Part shown: positions 44,261 through 54,099 of the stretch, one piece after another
Position numbering within the stretch: the stretch's first letter is position 1
Layout: each line of letters opens with the position of its first letter
Assembly (NCBI RefSeq): GCF_014211915.1
Contig: NZ_CP060039.1
Coordinates: 3,443,574-3,507,573 of the forward strand
Source of the DNA: Burkholderia cenocepacia
Lineage (GTDB): Bacteria; Pseudomonadota; Gammaproteobacteria; Burkholderiales; Burkholderiaceae
Direction of reading: 5' to 3'
DNA: 64,000 nucleotides
Translations under genes and position numbers: made by a program
Notes under the pieces: model-generated
Seen by the model: the letters and a program-made list of their open reading frames with translations, nothing else
What the model was told of the DNA's origin: nothing
The model's database searches: none

Positions 44261-44844
44261 GATGTCGGTTCTTCCCTCGGAAACGCCGCGCAACGCAACC
44301 GCGCACGGGCATCGTGAAACCGCCCGTCGGTCGCGGGCGTCCCGCGAGCATATCACCGCTCGCCGCGGCCGCGACACGTGCCTTCCGCATCGGCCGGTCG
44401 CTCCATCAGGTATTCGCCGCGCATGGCGATTCGGCGCCACGGCGTGTTCACGCGCGGCGATGCGCCGAACCCGATCGCCTGCGGCTACCCGATCCACTGT
44501 TCCGTCGAGGCTCGCGCCGGCACGATCGCGCGACGTTGCCATGGCGACAGGGACGCATCCGGTTCGGCATCCCGTCACATCGATAATGTCTGATGCTTTA
44601 ACCCAAAAATTAGCCTAGATTTTCGTACAATTACTAAATACAAATACATCAAAAAGGTTTAATGGCAATTCGCCTCGAATCATTCATTCGACGCCCCTCA
44701 CATCTCAAAACCCATCATTCTCCGGCCGTTCGCATACCCGATAAATACGCGGCTCCACAATAAACATTCATGAAAACAGGCCGTTAAAATCAAGCAATCC
44801 GATAGATAGAATTCAATCAACGCTTTCTGTTTATCGATAAAAAA
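44261..44844. other. Intergenic region with an A+T-rich segment
   Basis: No gene is evident in these 584 bp. The first 320 bp have normal high GC. From about 44,580 to 44,845 the composition turns markedly A+T-rich, including tttaacccaaaaattagcc and gataaaaaaatgg stretches. Promoters for the LysR gene at 44845 must lie here. The abrupt change suggests an acquired or silenced regulatory segment. Confidence 0.6.
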
Positions 44845-45732
44845 ATGGATGAACTCCTACCGATGCGACTATTCGTCAAGGTCGCCGAACTTCGCAGTTT
44901 CGCGCGCGCCGCCACGGAACTGAACATCTCCAACTCGTCGGCCACCCGCCTCGTCATGAGCATCGAGGACCGGCTCGGCGCACGCCTGCTGAATCGCACC
45001 ACCCGCAGCCTGTCGCTGACCGACGCAGGCCACCTCTATCTGGCGCAGATACGTCACGTGATCGACGAAATCGACCGGGTGGAGGACACGATCGCCTCGA
45101 TGCACCACGAACCGATCGGATCGCTGAAAATCGCCGCGCCGGTCATGTTCGGGATGCACGTGCTCGCGCCGGCCATCGATGCGTTCAAGATGCGCCACCC
45201 GGCCATCGTGCCGGAAGTCACGATCGTGGACCGTCACGTCGATCTCGTGTCGGAGGGCTTCGACGTCGGGCTGCTGCTGTCCCAGCACATCAGCAACAAC
45301 ACGCTGGTGAAGCGCCCGCTCACGCGGCTCAGGCAGCTCGTCTGCGCCGCACCGCAATATGTCGAGCGGCACGGCACGCCCGCGCATCCGCAGGATCTCG
45401 CGTCGCACGCCTGCCTGGCGTTCCATGCCGATTTCATGGGCGAATACCTGTCGTTCGATCACGACCAGACGCGCATCACCGTACGCCCGAACAAGTCCGC
45501 GTCGTCGAACAACGTCGGGCTGATCCGGAACTGGGCGCTGTCCGGCATGGGCATCGCGGTCCTGCCCGACTTCCTCGTCAAGTCGGATCTCGACGACGGC
45601 CGGCTGCTCGCGCTGCTGCCCGGCTATCGGCTCGAGGCCCTCGAGATGAACGTCGCGTACCCGAGCCGCCGGCACTTTCCGCGCAACGCCCGACTTTTCG
45701 TCGATCACCTGATCGACCATTTCGTCAGTTGA
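44845..45732 (+). CDS. LysR-family transcriptional regulator
   Basis: The 295-residue protein has an N-terminal winged helix (LFVKVAELRSFARAATELN, SNSSATRLVMSIEDRLGARLLNRTTRSLSLTDAG). Its effector-binding domain includes EGFDVGLLLSQHISNNTLVKRPL and LSGMGIAVLPDFLVKSDLDDGRLLALLPGY. The start ATG has no clear Shine-Dalgarno (preceded by ataaaaaa); Met7 is an alternative. No divergent target gene adjoins. It is preceded by an A+T-rich region. Confidence 0.88.
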   Translation: MDELLPMRLFVKVAELRSFARAATELNISNSSATRLVMSIEDRLGARLLNRTTRSLSLTDAGHLYLAQIRHVIDEIDRVEDTIASMHHEPIGSLKIAAPVMFGMHVLAPAIDAFKMRHPAIVPEVTIVDRHVDLVSEGFDVGLLLSQHISNNTLVKRPLTRLRQLVCAAPQYVERHGTPAHPQDLASHACLAFHADFMGEYLSFDHDQTRITVRPNKSASSNNVGLIRNWALSGMGIAVLPDFLVKSDLDDGRLLALLPGYRLEALEMNVAYPSRRHFPRNARLFVDHLIDHFVS

Positions 45733-45989
45733 ATGCAGGACGGCATCGCGCACGATTTTTCACGCCGATTCGCGGTCGCCCGCTCGAGCCGCACTCGCGC
45801 CGCACCCGGCCGCGGCGGCGCGCCGGCAGGCGCTCCCACGGCCGTCGACCCGTCGCCCGGCGGGTATGGGCACGCCTGTTGCGCCGGCGCATCTCGGTAG
45901 TCGACCGCTCTTGGCAGCCCGCCGCGGAGGACTACACTAATCCTTAATGGGGTGCGGCCGGATAACCGCGCCCTCAGGGAGACGCCGCC

Positions 45990-48900
45990 ATGAATCGGCC
46001 GCTGAATCGTATCCTGCCGCGCGTGACCGGTCCCGCCTCGGTGTGGACGTGGGTCAAGTGGTCCTTGCTCGCCGCACTGCTGATCGCGCTCGCGATCGTC
46101 GCGCGGCTCGTGCAGACCGAGATCGAAACCTCCCGGCTGCAGGCGCGCTACCTGTCCGAGCTCACCCGCGACGTCGGCTATACGGTCGAGGCGGGGCCGA
46201 GCGATCACATCCGCTTCCCCGCGAACGGCCCGTACGACCAGCGCTTCGGCTACGCGATGATCCCGCGTTCCAGCAGCGGCTGCTCGCGCGCGGCTTCGTC
46301 GTCAGCGAGCAGGCGCGCGATTCGCAGCGGATGCTGGCGCTCGGCGAGCGCGGGCTGTTCCTTCCTTATGAAGAGAAGGACCAGACGGGCCTGATGCTGT
46401 TCGATTCGACCGGCTCGCCGCTGTTCGCGACCGTGTTTCCGCAGCGTGTCTACGCGGACTTCGACACGGTGCCGCGCGTGATCACCGATTCGCTGCTGTT
46501 CATCGAGGATCGCTACCTGCTCGACGGGAACGAACCGAACCGCAACCCGGCGATCGACTGGGGGCGCTTCAGCCGCGCGCTCGCCGACCAGGCGCTGCAC
46601 GTCGTCAACCGCCATCAGGCGCGCCCGGGCGGCAGCACGCTCGCGACGCAGATCGAGAAATTCCGCCATTCTCCCGAGGGCCGCACCGCGACGCCGCCCG
46701 AAAAGCTGCGGCAGATCGCGTCCGCGTCGGTGCGCGCCTACCTGAACGGTCCGCAGACGATGCTCGCGCGCCGCACGATCGTCGTGCGCTACCTGAACTC
46801 GGTGCCGCTTGCCGCACGGCCGCACGTGGGCGAAATCACCGGCATCGGCGACGGTCTCGCCGCGTGGTACGGCCGCGACTTCAACGACGTGAACCGCATC
46901 CTCTCCGCGCCGACGACCGGCGACAACGTCGACCAGCAAGGCAAGACGTTCCGCGAAGTGTTGTCGCTGCTGATCGCGCAGCGCGCGCCGTCGTACTTCC
47001 TCAACCGCGGCTATCCGGCGTTGCAGAAGCTGACCGACAGCTACCTGCGGCTGCTGTCCAACGGCGGCATGATCTCGCCCGCGCTGCGCGATGCCGCGCT
47101 CGCCGCGCAGATCGAACGCAGCGCGCCGCCGGCCGCCGCGCGCGTGCAGTCGTTCGTGTCGCGCAAGGCCGTCACCTCCGCGCGCGCGTCGCTGCTATCG
47201 GCGCTGGGCATCAGCGACCTGTACCAGCTCGACCAGCTCGACCTGCAGGCCACCAGCACGCTCGACAACGGCGTGCAGCAGGCGGTCGCCGAGCGGCTCG
47301 CGCGGGCGTCGACACGCGACGGCGCGCAGGCCGCCGGCCTGTACGGTTTCGAGATGCTCGCGCCGAAGGACGACCCGTCGCACCTCACGTACAGCTTCAC
47401 GCTGTACGAGCACCGCAACGGCGCGAACATGCTGCGCGTACAGACCGACAGCGTGAACCAGCCGTTCGACGTGAATCGCGGCGGCCGCATCAACCTCGGC
47501 TCGACCGCGAAGCTGCGCACGCTGATCACGTACCTGCAGATCGTCTCCGACCTGCATGCGCGCTATGCGAACCTGTCGAACGCGGAGCTGGCGCGCGTGA
47601 AGCCCGATCCGATCGACGGGCTGTCGCGCTGGGCGCTCGACTACCTGTCGCATACGCGCGACCGCTCGCTGCAGGCGATGCTCGATGCGTCCGTCGAGCG
47701 CAAGTATTCGGCGAGCCCGGACGTGTTCTACACGGGCGGCGGCGCGCAGGTGTTCTCCAACTTCGAGAAGTCGGACAACGGCCGCATCCTGACGCTGCAC
47801 GCGGCGTTCGAGCACTCGGTCAACCTCGTGTTCGTGCGGCTGATGCGCGACATCGTTCACTATGAAACGCTGCAGGCGGCCGGCCCGTCGTCGTCGTGGC
47901 TCAACGATCCCGCGCAGCGCCAGCATTACCTGCAGCAATTCGTCGACGGCGAAAGCCAGGTCTACGTGAAGCGCTACTACGCGCGCTATGCGGGCAAGGC
48001 GCCCGACGACGCGCTCGCGCTGATGCTGCGCGACGTACGCAAGTCGCCGCCGAAGCTCGCGACGGTGCTGCGCAGCGTCGCGCCGAACGAGTCGCTCGCG
48101 TGGTTCGCCGCGCAGATGCGTGCGCAACTGAAGGGCACGCCGGCCGCGACGCTGTCCGACGACGATCTCGCCGCGCTCTACGCGAAGTACGCGATCGACC
48201 GCTTCAACCTCAACGACCGCGGCTATATCGCGAGCGTCCATCCGCTCGCGCTGTGGACGCTCAACTACCTGCGCGCGCACCCGGGCGCGTCGCTCGCCGA
48301 GGTTCAGCGCGACAGCCGCGATACGCGTTTCTACACGTATTCGTGGCTGTACAAGACCCGCTACCACGCGACCCAGGACCGGCGCATCCGCCGCATGGTC
48401 GAGCTGCGCGCGTACGCGGAGATCACGAAGTCGTGGCGTGCGCTCGGCTACCCGTTCGCGGAAGTGACGCCGTCCTATGCGGCCGCGATCGGTGCATCGG
48501 GCGACCAGCCCGACGCGCTCGCGAAACTGATCGGCCTGATCGCGAACGGTGGCCAGAAGGCGCCGACCGAGACGATCACGCGGCTCGATTTCGCGAAGGG
48601 CACGCCGTACGAAACCCGTTTCGTGCGCGCGGCCGCCCAGCCGCAGCCGGTGCTGTCGCCGGAGATCGTCAACGTGGCGCACACGCTGCTGCGCGACGTC
48701 GTGCTTCACGGCACCGCGCGCCGCCTCGCGGGCGGGCTCACGCTGCCGGACGGCAAGACGCTCGACGTGTACGGCAAGACGGGGACGGGCGACCAGCGCT
48801 TCAACATCTATGCGCGCGGCGCGCGGCTGATCGAGTCGCGCAAGGTCAACCGCAGCGGCACCTTCGTGTTCGCGATCGGCGACCGGTTCTTCGGCGTGCT

Positions 48901-49096
48901 GACGGCGACCGCGCACGAACCGTATGCGGCGCGCTACGACTTCACGAGCGCGATGGCCGTGCAGTTGCTGAAGTCGATGGCGCCGGCGCTCGCACCGCTG
49001 ATCGAACGCCCGGCCGACGCCGGCACGCGTACCGCGGGGCCGGCGCCGCAGGCGGAAACGCCTGCGGCGAATGCAGCGGCCGTGCAACCGTCCTGA
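45990..49096 (+). pseudogene. Bifunctional penicillin-binding protein (GT51 transglycosylase plus transpeptidase), interrupted by a one-base deletion
   Basis: The N-terminal 90 residues (MNRPLNRILPRVTGPASVW, membrane helix near 27-45) read into GPYDQRFGYAMIP. The rest continues in another frame as AFQQRLLARGFVVSEQARD to the stop at 49096. One base missing in the C run 46262-46264 explains it; restored length is about 1,035 residues. The glycosyltransferase domain shows FIEDRYLLDG, RPGGSTLATQIEKF and YLNSVPLA. The transpeptidase domain shows the SxxK motif in GSTAKLRTL (about 503), SVN in EHSVNLVFVRL and the KTG motif in YGKTGTGD (about 929). It would polymerise and crosslink peptidoglycan in the periplasm. 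It is larger than typical class A PBPs. The break may be a consensus error. Confidence 0.82.
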
Positions 49097-49138
49097 CCGC
49101 CCGATCGCGGCGGGTAGGCACCCGCACCGGCGCGCCGC

Positions 49139-49486
49139 TCAGTGCGAACGGCCGTCGTAGTGCGTGACGGGCAGCGCGTCGAGGTCGACGCCGTCGAGGC
49201 AGCGCACGTTGATCGCGGCCATCGCGGTGCCCTTCGGATCGACGCCTTCGCCGAACGCGTGAATCCCGCAGCGCTTGCAGAAGCGATGCCGGATCACGTG
49301 CTTGTTGAACATGTAGGTGGCAAGATTCTCGTCGGGTGTCAGCAGCTTCATGTGGTCTCGCGGCACGAACCACATCAGCGCGCCCTTGCGCCGGCAAATC
49401 GAGCAGTTGCACGCCATCACGCCCTGCAGGTCGCCTTCCGCCTCGAACGTCACGTCTCCACAATGACAGCTTCCGCGATAAAGCAT
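49139..49486 (-). CDS. GFA-family (glutathione-dependent formaldehyde-activating enzyme-like) zinc protein
   Basis: The 115-residue protein carries the conserved GFA cysteine sets: GSCHCGDV, CNCSICRRKG and HRFCKRCGIH, which bind two zinc ions in this fold. ALMWFVPRDHMKLL and ATYMFNKHVIRHRFCKRC are family-like. Despite the family name, most members have no proven formaldehyde role. The ATG at 49486 is preceded by a good purine-rich site. It is convergent with the penicillin-binding protein gene. Confidence 0.87.
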   Translation of the reverse strand: MLYRGSCHCGDVTFEAEGDLQGVMACNCSICRRKGALMWFVPRDHMKLLTPDENLATYMFNKHVIRHRFCKRCGIHAFGEGVDPKGTAMAAINVRCLDGVDLDALPVTHYDGRSH

Positions 49487-49633
49487 GGTCGTCTCCCGGT
49501 GCAGCCCGTGCACATCGCCGGCGCCCCGGCGGGACACCGTTGGCCGGGCCGATCCAAACGCGTACAGTAGCGCTCGCATGCGCCGCCCGCAATGTCCGGA
49601 CGGCGCCATCCCTCACCGACCCAGGAGACCGTC

Positions 49634-49879
49634 ATGCTCGAACTGCGCCCCGGCTGCGAATGCTGCGACAAGGACCTGCCGCCCGATTCGGCGGAAGCAC
49701 GCATCTGTACATTCGAATGTACGTTTTGCGCGACTTGCGCGGACGACGTGCTGAAGGGCCGCTGCCCGAACTGCGGCGGCGACCTGGTCGCGCGCCCGCG
49801 GCGGCCGGCGAGCCTGCTCGCGAAGTACCCGCCGTCGACGGAACGGATCCACAAGCCGGGCGGCTGCGCGAACGCCTGA
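49634..49879 (+). CDS. DUF1272 zinc-ribbon-like protein
   Basis: This 81-residue protein begins MLELRPGCECCDKDLPPDS, followed by CTFECTFCATCADDVL and RCPNCGGDLVARPRRP, the cysteine layout of DUF1272. Four CxxC-like pairs suggest two zinc sites. A CCAGGAGACCGTC ribosome-binding site supports the start. It is divergent from the GFA gene with 147 bp between. The function is not known. Confidence 0.88.
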   Translation: MLELRPGCECCDKDLPPDSAEARICTFECTFCATCADDVLKGRCPNCGGDLVARPRRPASLLAKYPPSTERIHKPGGCANA

Positions 49880-49918
49880 CGGCACGGCGCCGGCACCGGC
49901 GCCGCCTGCCCGCTTCCG

Positions 49919-50599
49919 TCACGACATCTCGATCCGTGCGCGCGTCACCGCAAGCAGCGTCGCCATCGCGCGGCGCGCGCCGTTCTCGTCGCGCACGCGA
50001 ATCGCGTCGCTGACGGCCGTATGCTCGGCAAGCGACGCGTTGTACACGTCCGCCCGGCGCGCATTCAGCTGCAGTTGCGCCTCGAGCGTGCGATCGATCA
50101 GCGCGCCGAGCGGCACCAGCAGCTCGTTGCCGCCGGCCTCCAGCACGCTCAGGTGAAAGTGCAGATCGGCGCGCACCCATTCGTCGACGTTGCGTGCAGC
50201 GGCCATCGCGCGCACCGCGCCGTCGATCGCGTCGAATGCTTCGGGCGTATGGGTGCGCGCGGCCAACGCGGCCGCGTGCGGCTCGATCATCTCGCGCATC
50301 TCCTGCAGCTTCAGCGCGAATGCGAGCGGCGGCGCGACACGCGCATACCAGTCGAGCAGGTCGGCATCGAGCAGGTTCCACGCCCGGCGCGGCCGCACGC
50401 GCGTGCCGACCTTCGGCCGCGATTCGACCAGCCCCTTCGACGTCAGCGTGCGCAGCGCCTCGCGCATCACCGTGCGGCTCACGCCGTACATCTCCATCAG
50501 GTCGGGTTCCCTCGGCAGCAGCGATTCGGGCGGATAGTCGCCGCGCAGGATCGCCGTCGCGAGCCGGAAGGCCGTCTGTCCATGCAGGTCGCGTTGAAT
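49919..50599 (-). CDS. FadR/GntR-family regulator, likely of the galactonate gene dgoD; start codon non-standard
   Basis: A GntR winged helix (HGQTAFRLATAILRGDYPPE, EPDLMEMYGVSRTVMREALRTL, GLVESRPKVGTRVRP) is followed by a FadR-type helical effector domain (DLHFHLSVLEAGGNELLVPL with metal-binding His/Asp candidates). The HTH requires codons upstream of the first ATG (50495-50497), yet between there and the in-frame stop at 50639 there is no ATG, GTG or TTG. The best ribosome site (GGAG) precedes ATC-ATT at 50602-50597, so a rare ATT/ATC start, or an ATG altered by one base, is implied. I take ATT at 50599. It is divergent from dgoD, matching the DgoR arrangement. Confidence 0.75.
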   Translation of the reverse strand: MQRDLHGQTAFRLATAILRGDYPPESLLPREPDLMEMYGVSRTVMREALRTLTSKGLVESRPKVGTRVRPRRAWNLLDADLLDWYARVAPPLAFALKLQEMREMIEPHAAALAARTHTPEAFDAIDGAVRAMAAARNVDEWVRADLHFHLSVLEAGGNELLVPLGALIDRTLEAQLQLNARRADVYNASLAEHTAVSDAIRVRDENGARRAMATLLAVTRARIEMS

Positions 50600-50637
50600 G
50601 ATCGTTCTCCGTCGGGCGAACTGCCCACTATCTGCAC

Positions 50638-50652
50638 ATTAATGCTATTAAT
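50638..50652. promoter_or_regulatory. Candidate operator between the GntR regulator and dgoD
   Basis: Two ATTAAT half-sites (50638-50643 and 50647-50652) flank a 3-nt centre in an A+T-rich island within the divergent promoter region. GntR/FadR regulators usually bind short palindromes of this spacing. Assignment is inference. Confidence 0.45.
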
Positions 50653-50748
50653 ACTATTTTTTATTCGACTACGCTAGGATAACCGCGAAAGCACGGATCG
50701 TGCGCCGCGCCCGAGCGGGCGCGCCGGTCAATCATGGAGACTCGCGTC

Positions 50749-51897
50749 ATGAAAATCACCCGCCTCGAAACGTTCGTCGTCCCGCCCCGGTGGCTCTTCC
50801 TCAAGATCGAAACCGACGAGGGCATCATCGGCTGGGGCGAGCCGGTCGTCGAAGGCCGCGCGCACACGGTCGAGGCGGCCGTGCAGGAACTGGCCGACTA
50901 CCTCGTCGGCCGCGACCCGCTGCTGATCGAGGATCACTGGCAGGTGATGTACCGCGCGGGTTTCTACCGCGGCGGCCCGATCATGATGAGCGCGATCGCG
51001 GGCGTCGACCAGGCGCTGTGGGACATCAAGGGCAAGCATCACGGCGTGCCGGTGCACGCGCTGCTCGGCGGCCAGGTGCGCGATCGCATCAAGGTGTATT
51101 CGTGGATCGGCGGCGACCGGCCGAGCGACGTCGCGAACAATGCACGCGCGGTGGTCGAGCGCGGCTTCAAGGCCGTGAAGATGAACGGCTCCGAAGAGCT
51201 GCAGATCGTCGACACCTATGACAAGGTCGAACAGGTGATCGCGAACGTCGCGGCGGTGCGCGACGCGGTCGGCCCGCACGTCGGGATCGGCGTCGACTTC
51301 CACGGCCGCGTGCACAAGCCGATGGCGAAGGTGCTCGCGAAGGAACTCGATCCGTACAAGCTGATGTTCATCGAGGAGCCGGTGCTGTCGGAAAACGCCG
51401 AGGCGCTGCGCGACATCGTCAACCAGACCAACACGCCGATCGCGCTCGGCGAACGGCTGTACTCGCGCTGGGACTTCAAGCACATCCTCGCGGGCGGCTA
51501 CGTCGACATCATCCAGCCGGACGCATCGCACGCGGGCGGCATCACCGAGTGCCGCAAGATCGCGACGCTCGCGGAAAGCTACGACGTCGCGCTCGCGCTG
51601 CACTGCCCGCTCGGGCCCATCGCGCTCGCCGCGTGCCTGCAGCTCGACGCGGTCAGCTACAACGCGTTCATCCAGGAACAGAGCCTCGGCATTCACTACA
51701 ACCAGGGCAACGACCTGCTCGACTACCTGCGCAACCCCGAGGTGTTCCGCTACGAGGACGGCTTCGTCGCGATCCCCCAAGGCCCGGGGCTCGGCATCGA
51801 CGTGAACGAGGAGAAGGTGCGCGAGATGGCGAAGACCGGCCATCGCTGGCGCAACCCGGTGTGGCGCCACGCGGACGGCAGCGTCGCCGAGTGGTGA
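50749..51897 (+). CDS. dgoD: D-galactonate dehydratase (enolase superfamily)
   Basis: DgoD (382 aa) dehydrates D-galactonate to 2-keto-3-deoxygalactonate in the DeLey-Doudoroff pathway. The N-terminus [20 protein letters not shown] and [19 protein letters not shown] match the E. coli enzyme closely. Metal ligands are expected at GVDFHGR (Asp), FIEEPV (Glu) and LGERLYSR (Glu). [15 protein letters not shown] contains the general-acid/base His. The C-terminus [15 protein letters not shown] is also conserved. The ATG at 50749 was chosen by homology over the one at 50734. No dgoK or dgoA is in view, so the rest of the pathway must lie elsewhere. Confidence 0.95.
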   Translation: MKITRLETFVVPPRWLFLKIETDEGIIGWGEPVVEGRAHTVEAAVQELADYLVGRDPLLIEDHWQVMYRAGFYRGGPIMMSAIAGVDQALWDIKGKHHGVPVHALLGGQVRDRIKVYSWIGGDRPSDVANNARAVVERGFKAVKMNGSEELQIVDTYDKVEQVIANVAAVRDAVGPHVGIGVDFHGRVHKPMAKVLAKELDPYKLMFIEEPVLSENAEALRDIVNQTNTPIALGERLYSRWDFKHILAGGYVDIIQPDASHAGGITECRKIATLAESYDVALALHCPLGPIALAACLQLDAVSYNAFIQEQSLGIHYNQGNDLLDYLRNPEVFRYEDGFVAIPQGPGLGIDVNEEKVREMAKTGHRWRNPVWRHADGSVAEW

Positions 51898-51956
51898 TGA
51901 ACGCGTGAGATAAGAAAGAGGCGTTGCGCGGCATGCGCCGCGCGAGACGTTCGACA

Positions 51957-51983
51957 CGGCCGCCCCGGCAGGGCGGCCGTTCT
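51957..51983 (+). terminator. Terminator downstream of dgoD
   Basis: cggccgccc (51957-51965) pairs with gggcggccg (51971-51979) around a 5-nt loop, followed by TTCTT. It lies between dgoD and the convergent copD. Confidence 0.7.
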
Positions 51984-52004
51984 TGCATCCGCGCCGTTCG
52001 GCCG

Positions 52005-52937
52005 TCAGCCGAGCGCCGCGAACCCCGGCACGCTGAACGACAGCACGGCCGCCGCGACGAACACGCCGATCATCGTCATCCCTTCGAGATGCAGGATGTT
52101 GCGGAACGTGTGCGCGTCCTCGGTCGACGCGGTGCGGCGCAGGCGCGGCAGCGCCGAGAAGCGGTTGAGGCCGCCGAGCACGAGCGCGAGCGCGACGAGC
52201 AGCAGCTTCAGCAGCAACACGCGCCCCCACGTGCTGCCGTCGAGCGGCGCGAGCGAGCCGCCGAGCCCGCGGATCGCGTTGAGCACGCCCGTGCCGAGCA
52301 CGAACACGACCGCAACGATCGACGTGCGCGACAGGTGCTGGCCGATACGGATCAGCGCGCCGCGCGCGACCGACGTCCCCAGCGCGGGCAGCACCGCGAG
52401 CCCGCCCGCGAGCACGAGGCCGCCCCATACGGCGGTGGCCAGCAGGTGCAGCGTCTGCACGCCGACCGCCGCGGACAGCACGCCGCTATCGGCCGCATGG
52501 CCGAGCGAGGCCTTGCCGGCCGCGACCACGATCACCGCGAGCCACAGCACCGCATGCGCGAGCGGGCCGTCCGGCTTCGCGAGCGCGACGAACGCGAGCA
52601 CCACCGCGCCGGCGAACGCGACGCTCCACGCGAAGCCCGTGTGCGTCTGCATCAGCATCACGGGAATCGCGGCGAACGCGCCGCCGAGCCCCGCGCCGCT
52701 CATCGCCGCGGCCTCGTAGACGAGCCAGCCGAGATCGGCGAGCACCAGCGCCAGCGCCGCCGCGACCAGCGAATGTTGCGCGCGCAGCCATGCGGGGTGC
52801 GACGGCGCGACGACCGGCCGCGCGCCGTCCTTGCCGAGCCACGCCTTGAGCAGCGCCGAGCCGACCGCCATCGCGAACGCCGCATCCATCAGCGCCGCGA
52901 GCGCGACCTGACCGATCCACAAGCTGTCGAACTTCAT
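52005..52937 (-). CDS. copD: CopD-family copper resistance/transport membrane protein
   Basis: The 310-residue polytopic protein has about eight membrane helices. The CopD-domain region includes LQTLHLLATAVWGGLVLAGGL-type sequence (VGVQTLHLLATAVWGG), TGVLNAIRGLGG and RVLLLKLLLVALALVLGGLNRF. The last part ENAHTFRNIL-like (EDAHTFRNILHLEGMTM) also matches. CopD proteins are thought to bring copper across the inner membrane, usually with periplasmic CopC. No copC gene adjoins. Gene symbol is by family only. Confidence 0.82.
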   Translation of the reverse strand: MKFDSLWIGQVALAALMDAAFAMAVGSALLKAWLGKDGARPVVAPSHPAWLRAQHSLVAAALALVLADLGWLVYEAAAMSGAGLGGAFAAIPVMLMQTHTGFAWSVAFAGAVVLAFVALAKPDGPLAHAVLWLAVIVVAAGKASLGHAADSGVLSAAVGVQTLHLLATAVWGGLVLAGGLAVLPALGTSVARGALIRIGQHLSRTSIVAVVFVLGTGVLNAIRGLGGSLAPLDGSTWGRVLLLKLLLVALALVLGGLNRFSALPRLRRTASTEDAHTFRNILHLEGMTMIGVFVAAAVLSFSVPGFAALG

Positions 52938-53315
52938 CGCGCACACCCTCCCGCAAGCGGCAGGCCGGCAGGGCGGCTGCGAGGGGACGGACAGCGTGAG
53001 GCAGGCAACGGCACGGTAGAAAACGTCATCGATGAATCCGGAAACGGGAGAAATGACTGGACCTGCGGCGGAGGCGGCGCCGCGCGACCCGCGAGTGTAC
53101 GGTCTTCGATGGTGAAAACGCACGCCGGTTCACACGGCCCGACCGCAATGCGCGTCAAATTGTCGCAAGTCGCAAACGGACAGGAACCGATGTCCTTTCG
53201 TCAAATAGCCGTCATTACCCATCGATGATAGAATGCCGCGTCGCAGCAGCCCGGCTGTCCTGCCGTCCATGCGCCGAGCCGATCGTAGCCCGGACAAGGT
53301 CCCCGACGAATAAAC
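52938..53315. other. Divergent intergenic region between copD and the cytochrome c genes
   Basis: No gene is seen in these 378 bp. A TAGAAT hexamer at 53229-53234, in the extended context TGATAGAAT, could be the -10 element for the cytochrome operon; its -35 region is weak. No strong repeat or hairpin was found. Confidence 0.45.
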
Positions 53316-54080
53316 ATGGAGTCTCGTGTGTCTTCAAGACGCCTCTTCCGTCCGCTGCTCGCCGTTCTGATGATCGGCGGCGCGGGCCTTATGAGCGCTG
53401 CCCAAGCGCAGACCAAGCCCACGGAGCAAGCGCACGCCCAGCAGGCGCCGCTCAAGGCACCCGATACCATGGCCGAGCGCGTGCGCGGCTGTACCGCATG
53501 TCACGGCGTCCACGGCCAGGGCACGGACAACGACTATTTCCCGCGTCTTGCCGGCAAGCCGGCCGAGTACCTGTACAACCAGCTCGTCAACTTCCGTGAC
53601 GGCCGGCGCAAGTACCCGCCGATGAACTATCTGCTGACGTACCTGAACGACGACTACCTGCGCGAAATCGCCGAGCACTTCTCGGCCGAACGTCCGCCGT
53701 ATCCGACGCCGGCCAAGCCGACGCTGCCGGCCGCGACGCTCGCACGCGGCAAGCAGCTCGTCACGCAGGGCGACCCGGCCCGCAAGCTGCCTGCCTGCGT
53801 GGCCTGCCACGGCGCGGGCCTGACCGGCATGCAGCCGGCGATCCCGGGCCTCGTCGGCCTGCACGCCGATTACCTGAGCGCGCAGCTCGGCGCATGGCGC
53901 TCGGGCAACCGCCACGCGAAGGCACCCGATTGCATGCACGACATCGCCGCGAAGCTTTCCGACGAAGACGTGACGGCCGTGACCGCATGGCTCGCCGCGC
54001 AACCGGCGCCCGCCAACCCCGTGCCGGCCCCGGCGCGTTCGATGAAGACTCCGCTCGCCTGCGGCAGCGAACCGCAATAA
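53316..54080 (+). CDS. Periplasmic dihaem cytochrome c (c4-like)
   Basis: This 254-residue precursor has a signal peptide ending SAAQA (about residue 31). Two c-type haem sites are present: CTACH at residues 59-63 and CVACH near 160. Each is followed by a class I-like domain with a Met-ligand candidate (YPPMNY; CMHDI). The tandem-domain layout resembles cytochrome c4, an electron shuttle. It lies 19 bp upstream of a trihaem cytochrome, so the pair is probably an operon carrying electrons from a periplasmic dehydrogenase to the oxidases. Confidence 0.88.
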   Translation: MESRVSSRRLFRPLLAVLMIGGAGLMSAAQAQTKPTEQAHAQQAPLKAPDTMAERVRGCTACHGVHGQGTDNDYFPRLAGKPAEYLYNQLVNFRDGRRKYPPMNYLLTYLNDDYLREIAEHFSAERPPYPTPAKPTLPAATLARGKQLVTQGDPARKLPACVACHGAGLTGMQPAIPGLVGLHADYLSAQLGAWRSGNRHAKAPDCMHDIAAKLSDEDVTAVTAWLAAQPAPANPVPAPARSMKTPLACGSEPQ

Positions 54081-54099
54081 GGCAAGGGAGACAGACACA

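Noticed and set aside
43976..44578. PAAR protein starting far upstream to give about 200 residues
   Set aside because: The upstream part is Arg-rich non-conserved sequence; the PAAR-like domain begins directly at the ATG at 44260.
52096..52719. Plus-strand frame opposite copD
   Set aside because: Ser/Pro/Thr-rich shadow without motif; copD on the other strand has clear membrane helices and family motifs.
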